Counted from the stretch's first letter, positions 8,312 to 18,691 are shown. The stretch is DNA of 64,000 nt from Mycolicibacterium rufum (GCF_022374875.2 NZ_CP092428.2:62001-126000), one strand, 5' to 3'. Numbers and translations are program-made. Notes: generated by a model from the sequence alone, not told the origin.

Positions 8312-9535
8312 TCAGACGTTGGCGTTTCCGGCCTTCCATTGCTCCCAGGGGATGTTCCAGTCGCCGAGGCCGTCGGTTCCCGACAGTGTGGGGCCGGTTG
8401 TGTTGATGACTTCCACGATGTCGCCGCGTCGGGTGTTGTCGTAGAACCAGCGGGCGTTGGCCGGGTTGACGTTGAGGCATCCGTGGCTGACGTTGGCGAT
8501 GCCTTGGCTACCCACCGACCACGGCGCTGAGTGCACGTAGATGCCGCTGTAGGACATTTGGGTGGCCCATTCGACTTCGGTGCGGTACCCGTCGGGTGAG
8601 TTGACGGGGACTCCGTAGGTGGACGAATCCATCACCAGGAATGAGTAGCGGTCGCCGACGATGTAGGCGCCGTTGTCGGTGGGCGTTTTGGCTTTGCCCA
8701 TGGAGATCGGCATGGTTTTGACGACTTCGCCGTTGCGCCGCACGGTCATCGTCTTGGTGGCGTCATCGGCGGTGGCGATGATTTGGTCGCCGATTGTGAA
8801 GCGTGTGGTGACGTCATCCTGGCCGAAGAGCCCGTCGCCGAAGTCGACTCCGTAAGCCTTGACTGACACCTCAACCTTCGTTCCGGGCTCCCAGTACTCG
8901 GCGGGGCGCCAGCGGACTTCACGATTGCTGAGCCAGTAGAAGGCGCCCTCAACCGGTGGGTTCGTGGTCACGGTGATCGCCTGCTGCGCCGCAACCCGGT
9001 TCGTGATGTTCTCGTCAAAGCGAATCGCAATGGGTTGACCCACGCCCACTGTTTCGCCGTCATTGGGCAAGACGTAGGGCATCGTCAGGTTTTCGGGGGA
9101 ATGGGTTTCGAATGTTGCGCTGGTGCTTGTCGTTCCGCCAAGCCCTTGTGCTTGCGCCTGCAGGGTGTACTGCTTGTTGTAGCCCAGCGGTTCCGCCGAT
9201 GACCATGTAACGCCGTCGGGGCCCAGTTGCCCGTCGACAAGTTCGCCCGCCTCGTTGGTCAGCGACACTTGGCCGAGAACACCGTCGCCGGCGGTAACGG
9301 TCACGGGGGCATCGACAGCGACGCCGATGGCACCATCAGTGACGGACGCTTCCAGTTTCGGTACGAGCAAGTCTGCGTAGGGCGTGCCCTTGTCGGTGAT
9401 GACGTCGGGAGTGGGCGCCGCCGTCGGTGATGAGGTGCAGGCGGTCGCGATCAGCAGCACCGCCGCCGCGAGGACGGTCGTGCGCAGCCAGTGCGTCGTC
9501 GCTCGAAACGCTGGGGGGCAGCCTGTCTGCGGCAT
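8312..9535 (-). CDS. L,D-transpeptidase lipoprotein (LdtMt2-like)
   Basis: 407 residues from the ATG at 9535 (GGGAGAG ribosome site), almost the length of LdtMt2 (408). Domains: lipobox with Cys33 (LIATAC), two Ig-like domains (about 55-250), and a YkuD catalytic domain with SHGCLNV holding Cys353, matching LdtMt2 Cys354, plus the upstream His in [14 protein letters not shown]. It makes 3-3 cross-links between meso-DAP residues of peptidoglycan outside the membrane and is linked to beta-lactam tolerance. The frame extends upstream to 9628, but that adds a Pro/Arg-rich stretch before the signal. CsoR-like palindromes lie about 230 bases upstream, suggesting possible copper control. Confidence 0.92.
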   Translation of the reverse strand: MPQTGCPPAFRATTHWLRTTVLAAAVLLIATACTSSPTAAPTPDVITDKGTPYADLLVPKLEASVTDGAIGVAVDAPVTVTAGDGVLGQVSLTNEAGELVDGQLGPDGVTWSSAEPLGYNKQYTLQAQAQGLGGTTSTSATFETHSPENLTMPYVLPNDGETVGVGQPIAIRFDENITNRVAAQQAITVTTNPPVEGAFYWLSNREVRWRPAEYWEPGTKVEVSVKAYGVDFGDGLFGQDDVTTRFTIGDQIIATADDATKTMTVRRNGEVVKTMPISMGKAKTPTDNGAYIVGDRYSFLVMDSSTYGVPVNSPDGYRTEVEWATQMSYSGIYVHSAPWSVGSQGIANVSHGCLNVNPANARWFYDNTRRGDIVEVINTTGPTLSGTDGLGDWNIPWEQWKAGNANV

Positions 9536-9767
9536 GAATGGGGCTCTCCCTATCGGGTTGTCGTCATCGGCTAACGGGCGGGGCACCGCCTGGTGCGCCG
9601 CGAGGGCCGGTCGCGGGCGACGGTTCACCGTTCACGGGTATGCCTTTGAGTGTGCTCGTGAGTCGTTTGGCTTTCTTAGTCCTTCGATGAAGATTCGATA
9701 AAGCTGGCACTAAGGGCTGGCGTCTCGGGTTTGCGAGGACATCCGATGGGTCGCACATTGTGCGGGG

Positions 9768-9810
9768 ATACCCCCGAGGGGTACTTTGCGGTTGTATCCG
9801 CGGCGGGTAC
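9768..9810. promoter_or_regulatory. CsoR-type palindromes upstream of L,D-transpeptidase gene
   Basis: ATACCC-5-GGGTAC at 9768-9784 has the 6-5-6 geometry of the copA-cassette boxes at 10913 and 10944. A weaker copy, GTATCC-5-GGGTAC, follows at 9794-9810. The nearest gene start downstream in either direction is the leftward L,D-transpeptidase gene. Confidence 0.55.
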
Positions 9811-9865
9811 CTCGTCGACTGGGAAGGCCCATCGCTTGTGACGGCACAAGAGAAGTTCCGGTGGC

Positions 9866-10832
9866 TCATCGAGAGTTCAACCACGCGGTCGATCGCCACG
9901 TGCATCGCCCTGTGCACGTTGAGCCAAAATCGCCGGCGGGCGCCGCCCCATCAAGGCCGATAGTGGGAAAGCCTGCTACAGCTGACGGCTGGAGCTGCGG
10001 CGCTGTTGTCGATCGCCTTAAGTATCCGGGGTCCGACGTGGTGGCGAGGAACTGTTCGATTGTCGGGCCGAAGGCGTGCGCGATGTCGTCAGCGTTGACG
10101 AGCAGGTCGGACATTGTGGCCTCGGCGAGTACTCCCTGCGGACGGACGTCGACGAGGGTGCACGCGAGTTGCGCGGGGTGACGTGGGTCATCGCCGGCGA
10201 TGATGAGCGTCGGGGTGTTGATGCGCCGGAGTTCCTCGGCTGTGGCGAAGGCCCGATCGTGACCGATTGCCGCTGCGGCAGCGGCGCTTTGGGCGTCAGC
10301 GCGCGGAATGGCCTGGGTGACGAGGTTGGCAATGAGCGGCTGCAGGTGAGGAACACACAGCTCCCAGGCGGCCTGTAGACCGCGGGCGCGGGCGCGGTCG
10401 GCGAAGCGGTCCATCAGCTTTGCGTCTGCGGCCTTGTCGTCGTCGTCCTCGATGGCTTCAGCACTGATGATGACCGCGGACCGGGCGATCCGGGGGTGTT
10501 GGAGGCATGTCCGTAAGGAGCGATCGTGCCGCCGAGGCCGGCGCCGACAAGGTGGGTGGACGTGGCGTCGAGCGCGTGCATGATCGCGACAGTGTCGGTG
10601 ACGTACTGATCCCAGAGGTGCAACGTCGGATCGGGGCATCGCGATGCGCTCCATATCCTCGAATATCGGGCAGCGCAACGCGATACCGGCCAGCAAGGCG
10701 GGTGGCAAGCGGCCGCATGCTGTAGTGATCGGGCCCACCGCCGTGCAGCATGATGATCAGCTCGCCGCGGCCGATGACCTCGCCCATGAGCGGCCAGCCG
10801 TCATCCCCGACGTGCAACGTTCGCATCACCAT
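9866..10832 (-). pseudogene. Alpha/beta hydrolase, broken by two frameshifts
   Basis: The protein is spread over three frames. Frame 1 starts at ATG 10832 (AGGGAGAG site) and gives the oxyanion region MLHGGG and LPDIRGYG. Frame 2 (10414-10623) gives the nucleophile region HLVGAGLGG, with Ala or Gly where Ser would sit. Frame 3 gives TPTLIIAGDDP and continues to a stop at 9866, the last part probably beyond the original gene end. Breaks lie near 10620 and near 10500. Together the pieces resemble a complete alpha/beta hydrolase of about 270 residues. Two indels make decay more likely than one sequencing error. Confidence 0.75.
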
Positions 10833-10912
10833 TCGTCTCTCCCTTCGTCGGGAATGCCTCGGCCTGCGTCGACGCGGCATCAGCAAGAGCCCGAAAAACC
10901 CACCCTTGCAAC

Positions 10913-10960
10913 ATACCCTCTGGGGGTATACCTTGATGTACGCATACCCGGTAGGGGTAC
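10913..10960. promoter_or_regulatory. Tandem CsoR-type operators of the copper operon
   Basis: Two 6-5-6 palindromes, ATACCC-5-GGGTAT (10913-10929) and ATACCC-5-GGGTAC (10944-10960), lie just upstream of the copZ-like start at 10989. CsoR proteins bind G/C-rich boxes flanked by ATAC/GTAT; copper release derepresses transcription. The CsoR encoded at 14835 is the likely ligand. Confidence 0.75.
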
Positions 10961-10988
10961 TACCGAGAGCGAAGATGGGAGTTCGGTC

Positions 10989-11201
10989 ATGAACACGGTC
11001 ACGTACGCCGTCACAGGAATGACCTGCGGGCACTGCGAGCTGTCAGTGCGGGAAGAAGTCAGCGGGGTCGCCGGTGTTCAAGACGTCGAGGTCAGCGCCA
11101 CGGCGGGCACTCTGATCGTGACCTCCAGCGGTCCCGTCGATGACGCCCAGATCTTGCGTGCGGTCGACGAGGCCGGCTATTCGGCGGTGCGGGTCGTATG
11201 A
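10989..11201 (+). CDS. copZ: Heavy-metal-associated domain copper chaperone
   Basis: 70 residues, a single HMA domain with the metal site GMTCGHC (Cys13, Cys16). It probably carries Cu(I) in the cytosol to the CopA ATPase two genes downstream. It starts 29 bases after the second CsoR-like box, and its stop overlaps the next ATG by four bases, so it leads the copper operon. Confidence 0.92.
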   Translation: MNTVTYAVTGMTCGHCELSVREEVSGVAGVQDVEVSATAGTLIVTSSGPVDDAQILRAVDEAGYSAVRVV

Positions 11202-12169
11202 ACGCTGCAGGACGGTTGGCCGCTTTCGGTGCCGGACTGGCGGTGGCGTTCACGGCTGCGTACGTCACCGCCGCGGCGGTCGTCCCCGACACCGCGGTGA
11301 CGGCCACTCAGCACGTTGGCGCTGAGCCCGCGGCTGATCACAGCGCGCCGACCGAGCAGGCGTTGCCGGTATCACCTCTGTCCGCTGATCCGCCGGGGTT
11401 GTCACTCGCCCAAGACGGATACACGCTCAGCGCGGTACGGGGACCCGGAGCACCCAACGATCGTGGCAGGTTGAGCTTCACCATTGCTGGTCCCAGCGGC
11501 ACGCCGCTGCTGGACTACGCGACTGTGCACGACAAGCAGCTGCATCTCATCGTCGTCCGTTCTGATGGTCAGCATTTCGCGCACGTCCACCCGGTCCTGG
11601 ATCGGGCAACCGGCATATGGTCGACGCCCTGGATGTGGAAGGCCGCCGGGGCCTACCGGGTGTTCGCGGACTTTCAGCCCGCCCAGGCCAGCAGCACCAA
11701 ACTCACGCTTACCCGCACGGTCGACCTGGCCGGCGAGTTGGCCCCGTCGCCCCCGATGACCACACGCACCGTGGATGAAATTGCCGGTTACACCGTGGAA
11801 CTCGACGGTGCGCTCACCGCCGGCGTCTCGAAGCAGCTCACAGCGAGAATCATCCGTGACGGCGAGCCGGTGACGACATTGCAGCCCTACCTGGGGGCAT
11901 ACGGGCACCTCGTCGCGCTGCGTGAAGGTGACATGGCGTATCTGCACGTGCACCCTGAGGGCGCTGAACCGGTGGGGGACCGCACTGGCGGGCCTGCGGT
12001 GACGTTCGCAGCGACCGCACCCACCGCCGGTCGCTACCTGCTCTACCTCGACTTCAAGGTCGACGACACCGTGCACACCGCCACGTTCGTCGTCGACGCC
12101 GCACGCGGCGCCACCAATCAGCCCGCGCCAGAACCGTCGCGCGACGCCGGCCATGCCGGCGGGCACTGA
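11198..12169 (+). CDS. Secreted or anchored His-rich protein of copper operon
   Basis: 323 residues. A hydrophobic N-terminal helix (about 5-30) suggests export or anchoring. The rest looks like two beta-rich domains with paired histidine motifs: KQLHLIVV with HFAHVHP (about 118-137), and GHLVALREG with YLHVHPEG (about 230-255). The C-terminus is His-rich (DAGHAGGH). Actinobacterial copper cassettes commonly carry such a protein between CopZ and CopA, but I know of no assigned reaction. The HVHP motifs could bind copper outside the membrane (inference). ATGA overlap with copZ. Confidence 0.75.
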   Translation: MNAAGRLAAFGAGLAVAFTAAYVTAAAVVPDTAVTATQHVGAEPAADHSAPTEQALPVSPLSADPPGLSLAQDGYTLSAVRGPGAPNDRGRLSFTIAGPSGTPLLDYATVHDKQLHLIVVRSDGQHFAHVHPVLDRATGIWSTPWMWKAAGAYRVFADFQPAQASSTKLTLTRTVDLAGELAPSPPMTTRTVDEIAGYTVELDGALTAGVSKQLTARIIRDGEPVTTLQPYLGAYGHLVALREGDMAYLHVHPEGAEPVGDRTGGPAVTFAATAPTAGRYLLYLDFKVDDTVHTATFVVDAARGATNQPAPEPSRDAGHAGGH

Positions 12170-12210
12170 CGACCTCCGTCCACCTAGAAAACTGAAAGGC
12201 ACTGGCACAC

Positions 12211-14484
12211 ATGACGACGTCGACGCCCGTGTCCGGCCCGAGCATTGAGCTCCGCATCGGAGGAATGACCTGCGCCTCCTGCGCCAACCGCATCGAACGC
12301 ACGCTCAACAAGATCGATGGCGTCGCGGCAACAGTCAACTACGCGACCGAGAAGGCCACCGTCACGGTGCCCGACGGATACGATCCCGCGCAGCTGCTCG
12401 CCGAGGTGGAAAATGCCGGCTACAGCGCCGCGCTACCCACACCGGAGAAGCCCGCCCCGCCCGGAGAGACAGGCGAGACCGACGACCCCGACATGGTGTC
12501 CCTGCGCCACCGGCTGACCGGTTCGGTGCTGCTATCGGTGCCGGTCATCGCGATGGCGATGATCCCCACGCTGCAATTCACCTACTGGCAGTGGGCGTCG
12601 CTGGTGTTGGCTGCGCCGGTGATCGTCTGGGCGGCCTGGCCGTTTCACCGCGCTGCCTGGGCCAACCTGCGGCACGCTACGGCGACGATGGACACGCTCA
12701 TCTCCCTGGGCACCTTGTCGGCCTTCCTGTGGTCGCTGTACGCGCTGTTCTTCGGGACCGCCGGCACCCCGGGAATGAAGCATCCGTTCGAACTGACACT
12801 CGCACCGTCTCACGGCGCCGCCAACATCTACCTCGAAGTCGCCGCTGGCGTCACAACATTCATCCTTGCGGGGCGCTATTTCGAGAAGCGGTCCAAACGG
12901 CAGGCCGGTGCGGCGCTGCGCGCCCTCCTAGAGATGGGCGCCAAGGAGGTATCCGTGCTGCGCGACGGCGCGGAAACGAAGATCGCCGTCGAGGACCTGA
13001 TAGTGGGCGACGAGTTCGTCGTGCGACCGGGAGAGAAGATCGCCACCGACGGGGTGGTGGTATCGGGGACATCGGCGGTCGATGTCTCGATGCTGACCGG
13101 CGAATCGGTCCCCGTGGAGGTCGGCCCAGGTGACACCGTGGTCGGTGCAACCGTCAACGCCGGTGGGCGACTGGTGGTACGCGCCACCCGCATCGGTTCC
13201 GACACCCAGTTGGCGCAGATGGCCCAGCTGGTGGAGAACGCCCAGACCGGCAAAGCCCAGGTCCAGCGGCTAGCCGATCGCATCTCCGGTGTCTTCGTGC
13301 CGATCGTCCTCGCGATCGCGGTGATCACACTCGGAGCGTGGTTGGGCGCGGGCTTCCCGGTCGCGGCCGCCTTCACCGCCGCCGTTGCCGTGCTGGTAAT
13401 CGCCTGCCCCTGCGCGCTCGGCTTGGCCACACCGACGGCACTGCTGGTGGGCACCGGTCGCGGCGCGCAAATGGGCGTTCTGATCAAGGGCCCGGAGGTG
13501 CTGGAGTCCACCCGCAAGGTCGACACCGTGGTGCTGGACAAGACCGGCACCGTCACCACCGGCAAGATGACCCTGGTCGACGTCATCACCGCCCCGGGAA
13601 CCGACCGCGGGAACCTGCTCCGGCTGGCAGGGGCGTTGGAGAACGCCTCAGAGCACCCGATCGCCCAAGCAATCGCCGTCGCTGCGACCGAAGAACTCGG
13701 GACGCTGCCCACCCCTGAGGATTTCGCCAATGTCGAAGGCAAGGGTGTGCAGGGCATCGTGGACGGCCACGCCGTGGTCGTGGGGCGCGAATCACTGCTC
13801 GCCGACTGGTCCCAACACCTCAGCCCAGAGTTGGCGCAGGCGAAAGACGCGGCCGAAGCGCGGGGCAAGACGGTGGTCGCCGTCGGCTGGGACGGTGAGG
13901 CTCGCGGCGTACTCGTCGTCGCGGATACCGTTGAACCCACCAGTGCGCAGGCAATCTCACAGATGCGCCAGATGGGCTTGACGCCGGTGCTGCTCACTGG
14001 GGACAACGAAGCCGTCGCCCGCCAGATCGCCGCCGAGGTCGGCATCGACACTGTGATCGCCGAGGTGATGCCGAAAGACAAAGTCGACGTTATTCTCCGG
14101 CTGCAATCCGAGGGCAAGACCGTGGCGATGGTCGGCGATGGCGTCAACGATGCGCCTGCCCTCGCCCAAGCCGACCTCGGCCTGGCTATGGGTACCGGAA
14201 CAGATGTCGCGATCGAAGCCTCCGACATCACCCTGGTACGCGGCGACCTGCGCAGCGCCGTCGACGCGATCCGGCTGTCCCGCAGGACACTATCGACGAT
14301 CAAGACGAACCTGTTCTGGGCGTTCGCCTACAACGTTGCCGCCATACCGGTTGCTGCACTGGGCATGCTCAACCCCATGCTCGCCGGCGCGGCCATGGCG
14401 TTCTCCAGCGTCTTCGTCATGGGCAACAGCCTGCGACTGCGCGGCTTCAAATCCACATCCACATCCTCTGCCCCTACCCACTGA
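12211..14484 (+). CDS. copA: Copper-exporting P1B-type ATPase (CPC motif)
   Basis: 757 residues. An N-terminal HMA domain holds GMTCASC (Cys21, Cys24); membrane helices follow, with the transport motif CPC at 399-401, phosphorylation Asp443 in DKTGT, the nucleotide-domain HP of SEHPIA, and [11 protein letters not shown] near the end. This is the P1B-1 pattern, so it should export Cu(I) across the plasma membrane, fed by CopZ. CsoR-like boxes upstream of copZ should control it with the rest of the operon; 41 bases separate it from the previous gene. Confidence 0.95.
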   Translation: MTTSTPVSGPSIELRIGGMTCASCANRIERTLNKIDGVAATVNYATEKATVTVPDGYDPAQLLAEVENAGYSAALPTPEKPAPPGETGETDDPDMVSLRHRLTGSVLLSVPVIAMAMIPTLQFTYWQWASLVLAAPVIVWAAWPFHRAAWANLRHATATMDTLISLGTLSAFLWSLYALFFGTAGTPGMKHPFELTLAPSHGAANIYLEVAAGVTTFILAGRYFEKRSKRQAGAALRALLEMGAKEVSVLRDGAETKIAVEDLIVGDEFVVRPGEKIATDGVVVSGTSAVDVSMLTGESVPVEVGPGDTVVGATVNAGGRLVVRATRIGSDTQLAQMAQLVENAQTGKAQVQRLADRISGVFVPIVLAIAVITLGAWLGAGFPVAAAFTAAVAVLVIACPCALGLATPTALLVGTGRGAQMGVLIKGPEVLESTRKVDTVVLDKTGTVTTGKMTLVDVITAPGTDRGNLLRLAGALENASEHPIAQAIAVAATEELGTLPTPEDFANVEGKGVQGIVDGHAVVVGRESLLADWSQHLSPELAQAKDAAEARGKTVVAVGWDGEARGVLVVADTVEPTSAQAISQMRQMGLTPVLLTGDNEAVARQIAAEVGIDTVIAEVMPKDKVDVILRLQSEGKTVAMVGDGVNDAPALAQADLGLAMGTGTDVAIEASDITLVRGDLRSAVDAIRLSRRTLSTIKTNLFWAFAYNVAAIPVAALGMLNPMLAGAAMAFSSVFVMGNSLRLRGFKSTSTSSAPTH

Positions 14485-14509
14485 ACCCCTTCTGCATCAA
14501 GGAGAACTC

Positions 14510-14785
14510 ATGTCCGACAACAAGAACCTGACGTCGAGCTGCTGCTGCAGCGGCTCAACACAAGACCTCGACACGACGGTCATCAATCCGGGGACCACGA
14601 ACCTCCTCGACCCCGTAACGGACGAGACAACATGCCCGGTCATGCCCGGCACGCCGGTGAACAAGGCGGCCGCCGAAGCCGCGGGCCTATTCCGCGACTA
14701 CCGAGGCCGACGGTATTGGTTCTGCTGCAAAGGATGTGGACCGCGCTTCGACCGAGACCCCGACAAGTACGCCAGCGCGGCGTGA
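14510..14785 (+). CDS. YHS-like cysteine-rich metal-handling protein
   Basis: 91 residues with an AAGGAGAA ribosome site. The N-terminus carries a Cys run (SSCCCSG). The C-terminal half has TTCPVMPGTPVNK and YWFCCKGCGPRF with FDRDPDKYA, the pattern of YHS/TRASH-type metal-binding domains that accompany copper ATPases. It sits between copA and csoR in the same direction and probably binds copper in the cytosol (inferred). Confidence 0.8.
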   Translation: MSDNKNLTSSCCCSGSTQDLDTTVINPGTTNLLDPVTDETTCPVMPGTPVNKAAAEAAGLFRDYRGRRYWFCCKGCGPRFDRDPDKYASAA

Positions 14786-14834
14786 CTGACCTGCCGAACC
14801 CCGGCCTCCCAACCCACAGACCGAAGGAGTTGCC

Positions 14835-15164
14835 ATGACTCACGTCGACGACGCTGACCACTGCCCGGCATCGGGTTCAGTCCACCACGGCTACATCACC
14901 GATAAGGACAAGTACCTCAAACGCTTGAAACGTATTGAGGGCCAAGCCCGCGGCATCAGTCGGATGATCGAGGGGCAACGCTATTGCATCGACATCCTCA
15001 CCCAAGCTGACGCCCTGACCAAGGCCCTGCAAAGCGTCGCGCTGGCACTGCTCGACGACCATCTCCGACACTGCGTTCGAGACGCTGCTGCCGCCGGGGG
15101 ACCCGCTGCCGATGCCAAACTCACCGAAGCCTCCGATGCCATCGCCCGCCTCGTGCGGTCATGA
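14835..15164 (+). CDS. csoR: CsoR-type copper-sensing repressor
   Basis: 109 residues of the CsoR/RcnR helical family. The Cu(I) ligand set is visible: Cys51 in RYCID, then His76 and Cys80 in DDHLRHC, giving the C-x24-H-x3-C spacing of M. tuberculosis CsoR. A His/Cys-containing N-terminal tail precedes the core. It should bind the ATACCC/GGGTAT boxes at 10913-10960 without copper and release when Cu(I) binds. A GAAGGAG site precedes the ATG. Confidence 0.93.
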   Translation: MTHVDDADHCPASGSVHHGYITDKDKYLKRLKRIEGQARGISRMIEGQRYCIDILTQADALTKALQSVALALLDDHLRHCVRDAAAAGGPAADAKLTEASDAIARLVRS

Positions 15165-15248
15165 CCCGCAACGGCGGTGCACTGACGCCGCCTCGCTCCT
15201 ACGCACCCGCGCGAACGAACACGTGAGACTCCTCAAGGAGAGCACAAC

Positions 15249-17372
15249 ATGACCAGCCACGACGAGCACGCATTAGCGACATCCCACACCGGCGTTCACG
15301 CCGACCATGAGGGCCATGGCGAGCACGCCGTTCACGACTCCGGCCCCCACCACGACGACCATGCCGGCCATGGGGGTCATGCCGGGCACGGCGCCGATCA
15401 TGTGGCTCAGTTCCGGAAGCTCTTCTGGATCAACCTGATCATTGCCGTCCCGGTCATCGCGTTCTCGACCATGTTCGCGATGCTGCTCGGCTACGAAGTA
15501 CCCGACGTCCCCGGTGGCCGCTGGATCGCGCCACTGTTGGGCACGGTCATGTATGTCGTCGGGGGACGTCCCTTCCTTACCGGCGCCGTCAGCGAAATCC
15601 GTTCCCGAAAACCGGGAATGATGCTGCTCATCGGGCTGGCCATCACCGTCGCATTCTTCGCCTCCTGGGGCGCGAGCCTGGGCCTGCTCCACCACGAACT
15701 GGAGTTCTGGTGGGAACTGGCGCTGCTGATCGTCATCATGCTGCTCGGACACTGGGTCGAAATGCGCTCCTTGGCTCAGACCACCTCCGCACTGGACTCC
15801 CTGGCGGCCCTGCTTCCCGACGAGGCCGAAAAGGTCGACGGCGAACGAACCATCACCGTGTCGCCCGCCGACCTAAAAGTCGGTGATCTGGTAGTCGTCC
15901 GACCCGGCGGCAGCATCCCCGCCGACGGCAGAATCGTCGAGGGGCGAGCGGACATGGACGAGTCGATGGTGACCGGTGAATCGCGGCCGGTGGCCCGCGG
16001 CGTCGGAGATGCGGTGACGGCTGGAACTGTCGCCACCGATTCCGGGCTTCGGGTCGAAATCACCGCCACCGGTGACGACACCGCCCTGGCGGGAATCCAG
16101 CGCCTGGTTACCGAAGCGCAGAACTCGTCCTCGCGAGCCCAGCGCCTCGCCGACCGGGCGGCCGGGTGGCTGTTCTGGTTTGCCCTGGGGACTGCTGCCA
16201 TCACAGCCGTGGCGTGGTCGATTGTCGGAGACCCCGACGCCTCGGTCATAAGAGCCATTACCGTGCTCGTCATCGCCTGCCCCCATGCGTTGGGATTAGC
16301 GATACCACTTGTCGTCTCGATCGCCACCGAACGCGCTGCGCGGGGAGGCGTGCTGATCAAGGATCGCCTGGCCCTAGAAGGCATGCGCACCGTCGACGCC
16401 GTTCTCTTCGACAAAACCGGCACCCTGACAAAGGGCGAACCAACCGTGACCGCGATCGAGGTCCGCGGCGACCTCGACGACGACTCCGTGCTCGCCCTCG
16501 CGGCCGCCGCCGAAGCCGACAGTGAACACCCCCTGGCACGAGCGATCGTGAAAGCCGCCGACGAGCGGGGACTGACTGTGCCACGCGCGAAAGGCTTCTC
16601 GTCGTCTCCCGCCGTCGGCGTGACTGCCACGGTCGACGGGCACGAGATCCGCGTGGGCGGCCCCCGCCTGCTCGAAGAGATCGGCGCGCAAGAGGTTCAC
16701 GCGGCGACCTCGTGGCGCGACGAGGGCGCGATCATCCTGCACGTCATCCGAGACGGTGCTGTGGTCGGCGGCCTCCGCCTGGCCGACGAGATCCGCCCCG
16801 AGTCGCGCGACGCCGTCGATGCCTTGCACAAGCTCGGCGTCGAGGTGGTCATGATCACCGGTGACGCCGAAGCGGTCGCGCAGGCGGTAGGTCACGAACT
16901 CGGCATAGATCGGGTGTTCGCCGGAGTACGCCCGGAAGACAAGGCGTCGAAAGTTGCTGCGCTGCAACAGGAGGGCAAGAAGGTCGCGATGGTCGGCGAT
17001 GGCGTCAACGATGCCCCCGCGTTGGCACAGGCCGACGTCGGCATCGCGATCGGCGCCGGCACCGACGTCGCCATCGCCTCTGCCGGTGTGATCCTGGCAA
17101 GCTCCGACCCGCGCTCGGTGCTGTCGGTCATCGAACTGTCGCGAGCCAGCTACCGAAAAATGAAGCAGAACCTCTGGTGGGGCGCCGGATACAACCTCAT
17201 CGCAGTGCCGCTGGCTGCCGGTGTGCTCGCACCGATCGGATTCGTCTTACCGATGTCAGTCGGCGCCATCCTCATGTCACTGTCGACGATCGTCGTGGCG
17301 CTCAACGCGCAACTGTTGCGCCGCCTCGACCTGAGCCCTGAGGCCAGCACACGCGCGGTTCTCAACCGTTAG
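15249..17372 (+). CDS. copB: CPH-type P1B-3 copper ATPase with His-rich N-terminus
   Basis: 707 residues. The first 50 are strongly His-rich (repeats of HDEH, HAGHGGHAGHGADH) and replace an HMA domain. The membrane motif is CPH (344-346), phosphorylation Asp388 lies in DKTGT, and [14 protein letters not shown] is near the end. The CPH signature marks the P1B-3 group, usually assigned to copper efflux. AAGGAG site before the ATG; 84 bases after csoR, with no clear CsoR box of its own, so it may be read from the same transcript. Confidence 0.9.
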   Translation: MTSHDEHALATSHTGVHADHEGHGEHAVHDSGPHHDDHAGHGGHAGHGADHVAQFRKLFWINLIIAVPVIAFSTMFAMLLGYEVPDVPGGRWIAPLLGTVMYVVGGRPFLTGAVSEIRSRKPGMMLLIGLAITVAFFASWGASLGLLHHELEFWWELALLIVIMLLGHWVEMRSLAQTTSALDSLAALLPDEAEKVDGERTITVSPADLKVGDLVVVRPGGSIPADGRIVEGRADMDESMVTGESRPVARGVGDAVTAGTVATDSGLRVEITATGDDTALAGIQRLVTEAQNSSSRAQRLADRAAGWLFWFALGTAAITAVAWSIVGDPDASVIRAITVLVIACPHALGLAIPLVVSIATERAARGGVLIKDRLALEGMRTVDAVLFDKTGTLTKGEPTVTAIEVRGDLDDDSVLALAAAAEADSEHPLARAIVKAADERGLTVPRAKGFSSSPAVGVTATVDGHEIRVGGPRLLEEIGAQEVHAATSWRDEGAIILHVIRDGAVVGGLRLADEIRPESRDAVDALHKLGVEVVMITGDAEAVAQAVGHELGIDRVFAGVRPEDKASKVAALQQEGKKVAMVGDGVNDAPALAQADVGIAIGAGTDVAIASAGVILASSDPRSVLSVIELSRASYRKMKQNLWWGAGYNLIAVPLAAGVLAPIGFVLPMSVGAILMSLSTIVVALNAQLLRRLDLSPEASTRAVLNR

Positions 17373-17584
17373 GACCGGTTAGCGGCGGGCTCGATCCGCG
17401 CAATGCGCGCTGCGGGGCAGGTCGCAGGCACTATGGGCTCACGAATGGGCTGAACGGCATGCGTTGATGGTGACGGGTTGCGGCCTTCCGGCGAGCTGAC
17501 CTCTGGGTGCCGGTCGATCACGATACCTACCGACTGGGCACCTACCAATCGTCTAGGAACCGACTCCAGCGAGAGATCAGATTT

Positions 17585-18418
17585 TCAGTCGCCGTGATCG
17601 TGATCGCCATGGGCGTCGTTCAATGGCGCAGCGGATGGGGCCGGGGCTCCTGCCGGCGCCGCCGTCGGCGGCTCGCCGCCAGGCACGCTCACCGGCGGCG
17701 AGATGACCGACTCTGGACGACCGCCATCGTGGCCATCGGCATGCTCGGCACTCGTCCCACGATCACTACCCTCCTCCGGCTCGGCGCCAGTGCCGTGGTG
17801 GTCACCATCTGCAGCCTCGGCGGCCGTCCCATGGTGACCACCGGCTGCGCCTGCTGGAGCGTGATCACCGTGCCGCAAACCTGAAGCAACTCCCACTGTG
17901 GACGCCAGCGCCACGACACCGACTGCGCCCATGAGGACCATCGCGCTGCCGAACACCGGTACCGGCTCTCCTTGCAGGCCGCGGTACCACACCCAGGCAG
18001 CGCCCATCACAACATAAACCTGAAGCAGCAGCGCACAAAGGTCCGCGGCCTGCACCACTTCGGCTTCCCCCGCATTAGGGCCGAATGGTGCCCCGGCGGT
18101 CCTGGACAGGGCCCAAAGAGCAATGGCTCCGAGGTTGAGCATGATGCCGGCGGCAAGCACGGGGATCGTCGTTCGGGCCAGCACAGCCCGCGCCCATATC
18201 AATTGGAAGAGCGCGACCGCAACGAAGAACAAGCCCGCCGGCATCCACTCCTGCCAGTGAGCAGGCACAACGGCGAAATGGATAAGAGAAGCGCCCAACG
18301 AGGCCAGCGCGGCAAGCCGAGCAGCCAGTCTGCTGTCGGTCTTCCTCGCTGTCCTAGGCGCCACGGAATCAGGATGACAGTGCTTTCCCCGAAGCGGTTG
18401 CCTGACACCACATCTCAA
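17585..18418 (-). CDS. Multi-pass membrane protein with His-rich C-terminal tail
   Basis: Up to 277 residues. Five or six hydrophobic helices lie between about 30 and 185, then a hydrophilic tail rich in His, Asp and Gly (GDHAPAGAAGGHH, DGDHHGTG, ending NDAHGDHDHGD). The start is uncertain: the ATG at 18418 is used, but a GTG at 18364 would also precede all the helices. The His-rich tail beside copper genes suggests metal binding or sensing, but I do not recognise the family. Confidence 0.65.
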   Translation of the reverse strand: MRCGVRQPLRGKHCHPDSVAPRTARKTDSRLAARLAALASLGASLIHFAVVPAHWQEWMPAGLFFVAVALFQLIWARAVLARTTIPVLAAGIMLNLGAIALWALSRTAGAPFGPNAGEAEVVQAADLCALLLQVYVVMGAAWVWYRGLQGEPVPVFGSAMVLMGAVGVVALASTVGVASGLRHGDHAPAGAAGGHHGTAAEAADGDHHGTGAEPEEGSDRGTSAEHADGHDGGRPESVISPPVSVPGGEPPTAAPAGAPAPSAAPLNDAHGDHDHGD

Positions 18419-18612
18419 CCCGAACGAGATTCATCTGTCACCGATAGGTGTGGTCGTGCGCGCATGTCACTTCCTGAGAACCCGCTTGCTAAGTCTCGAC
18501 CACTGCTGATCGGCCCTCAATTATCCGTACTGACCGTGCGACACCTGTTCCGAGCTTCCTTGATCGATGCTTCCGCGTGCAGTTGCTTACCGCGCAGGGG
18601 CGACCGACTACT

Positions 18613-18628
18613 ATCTAGCTCCGTAGAT
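18613..18628. promoter_or_regulatory. Palindrome upstream of MPT63-like gene
   Basis: ATCTA and TAGAT are perfectly inverted around GCTCCG, 64 bases before the ATG of the MPT63-like gene. ATCTA/TAGAT also forms the outer arms of the 6151 palindrome, and the centre resembles that at 7882. Candidate operator of the same repressor. Confidence 0.45.
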
Positions 18629-18691
18629 GTTCGCTATGCTGCGTACGCGCCCGCGACCGCCTACTCACATCGCGCGGAAGGACCACCCAAT

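Noticed and set aside
12876..14303. 475-codon minus-strand frame opposite copA
   Set aside because: Ser/Thr/Ala-rich mirror of a P-type ATPase, seen also opposite the other ATPases.
17972..18691. 240-codon upstream extension of the MPT63-like gene
   Set aside because: Antisense to the His-rich membrane protein; the signal peptide begins at the ATG at 18692.
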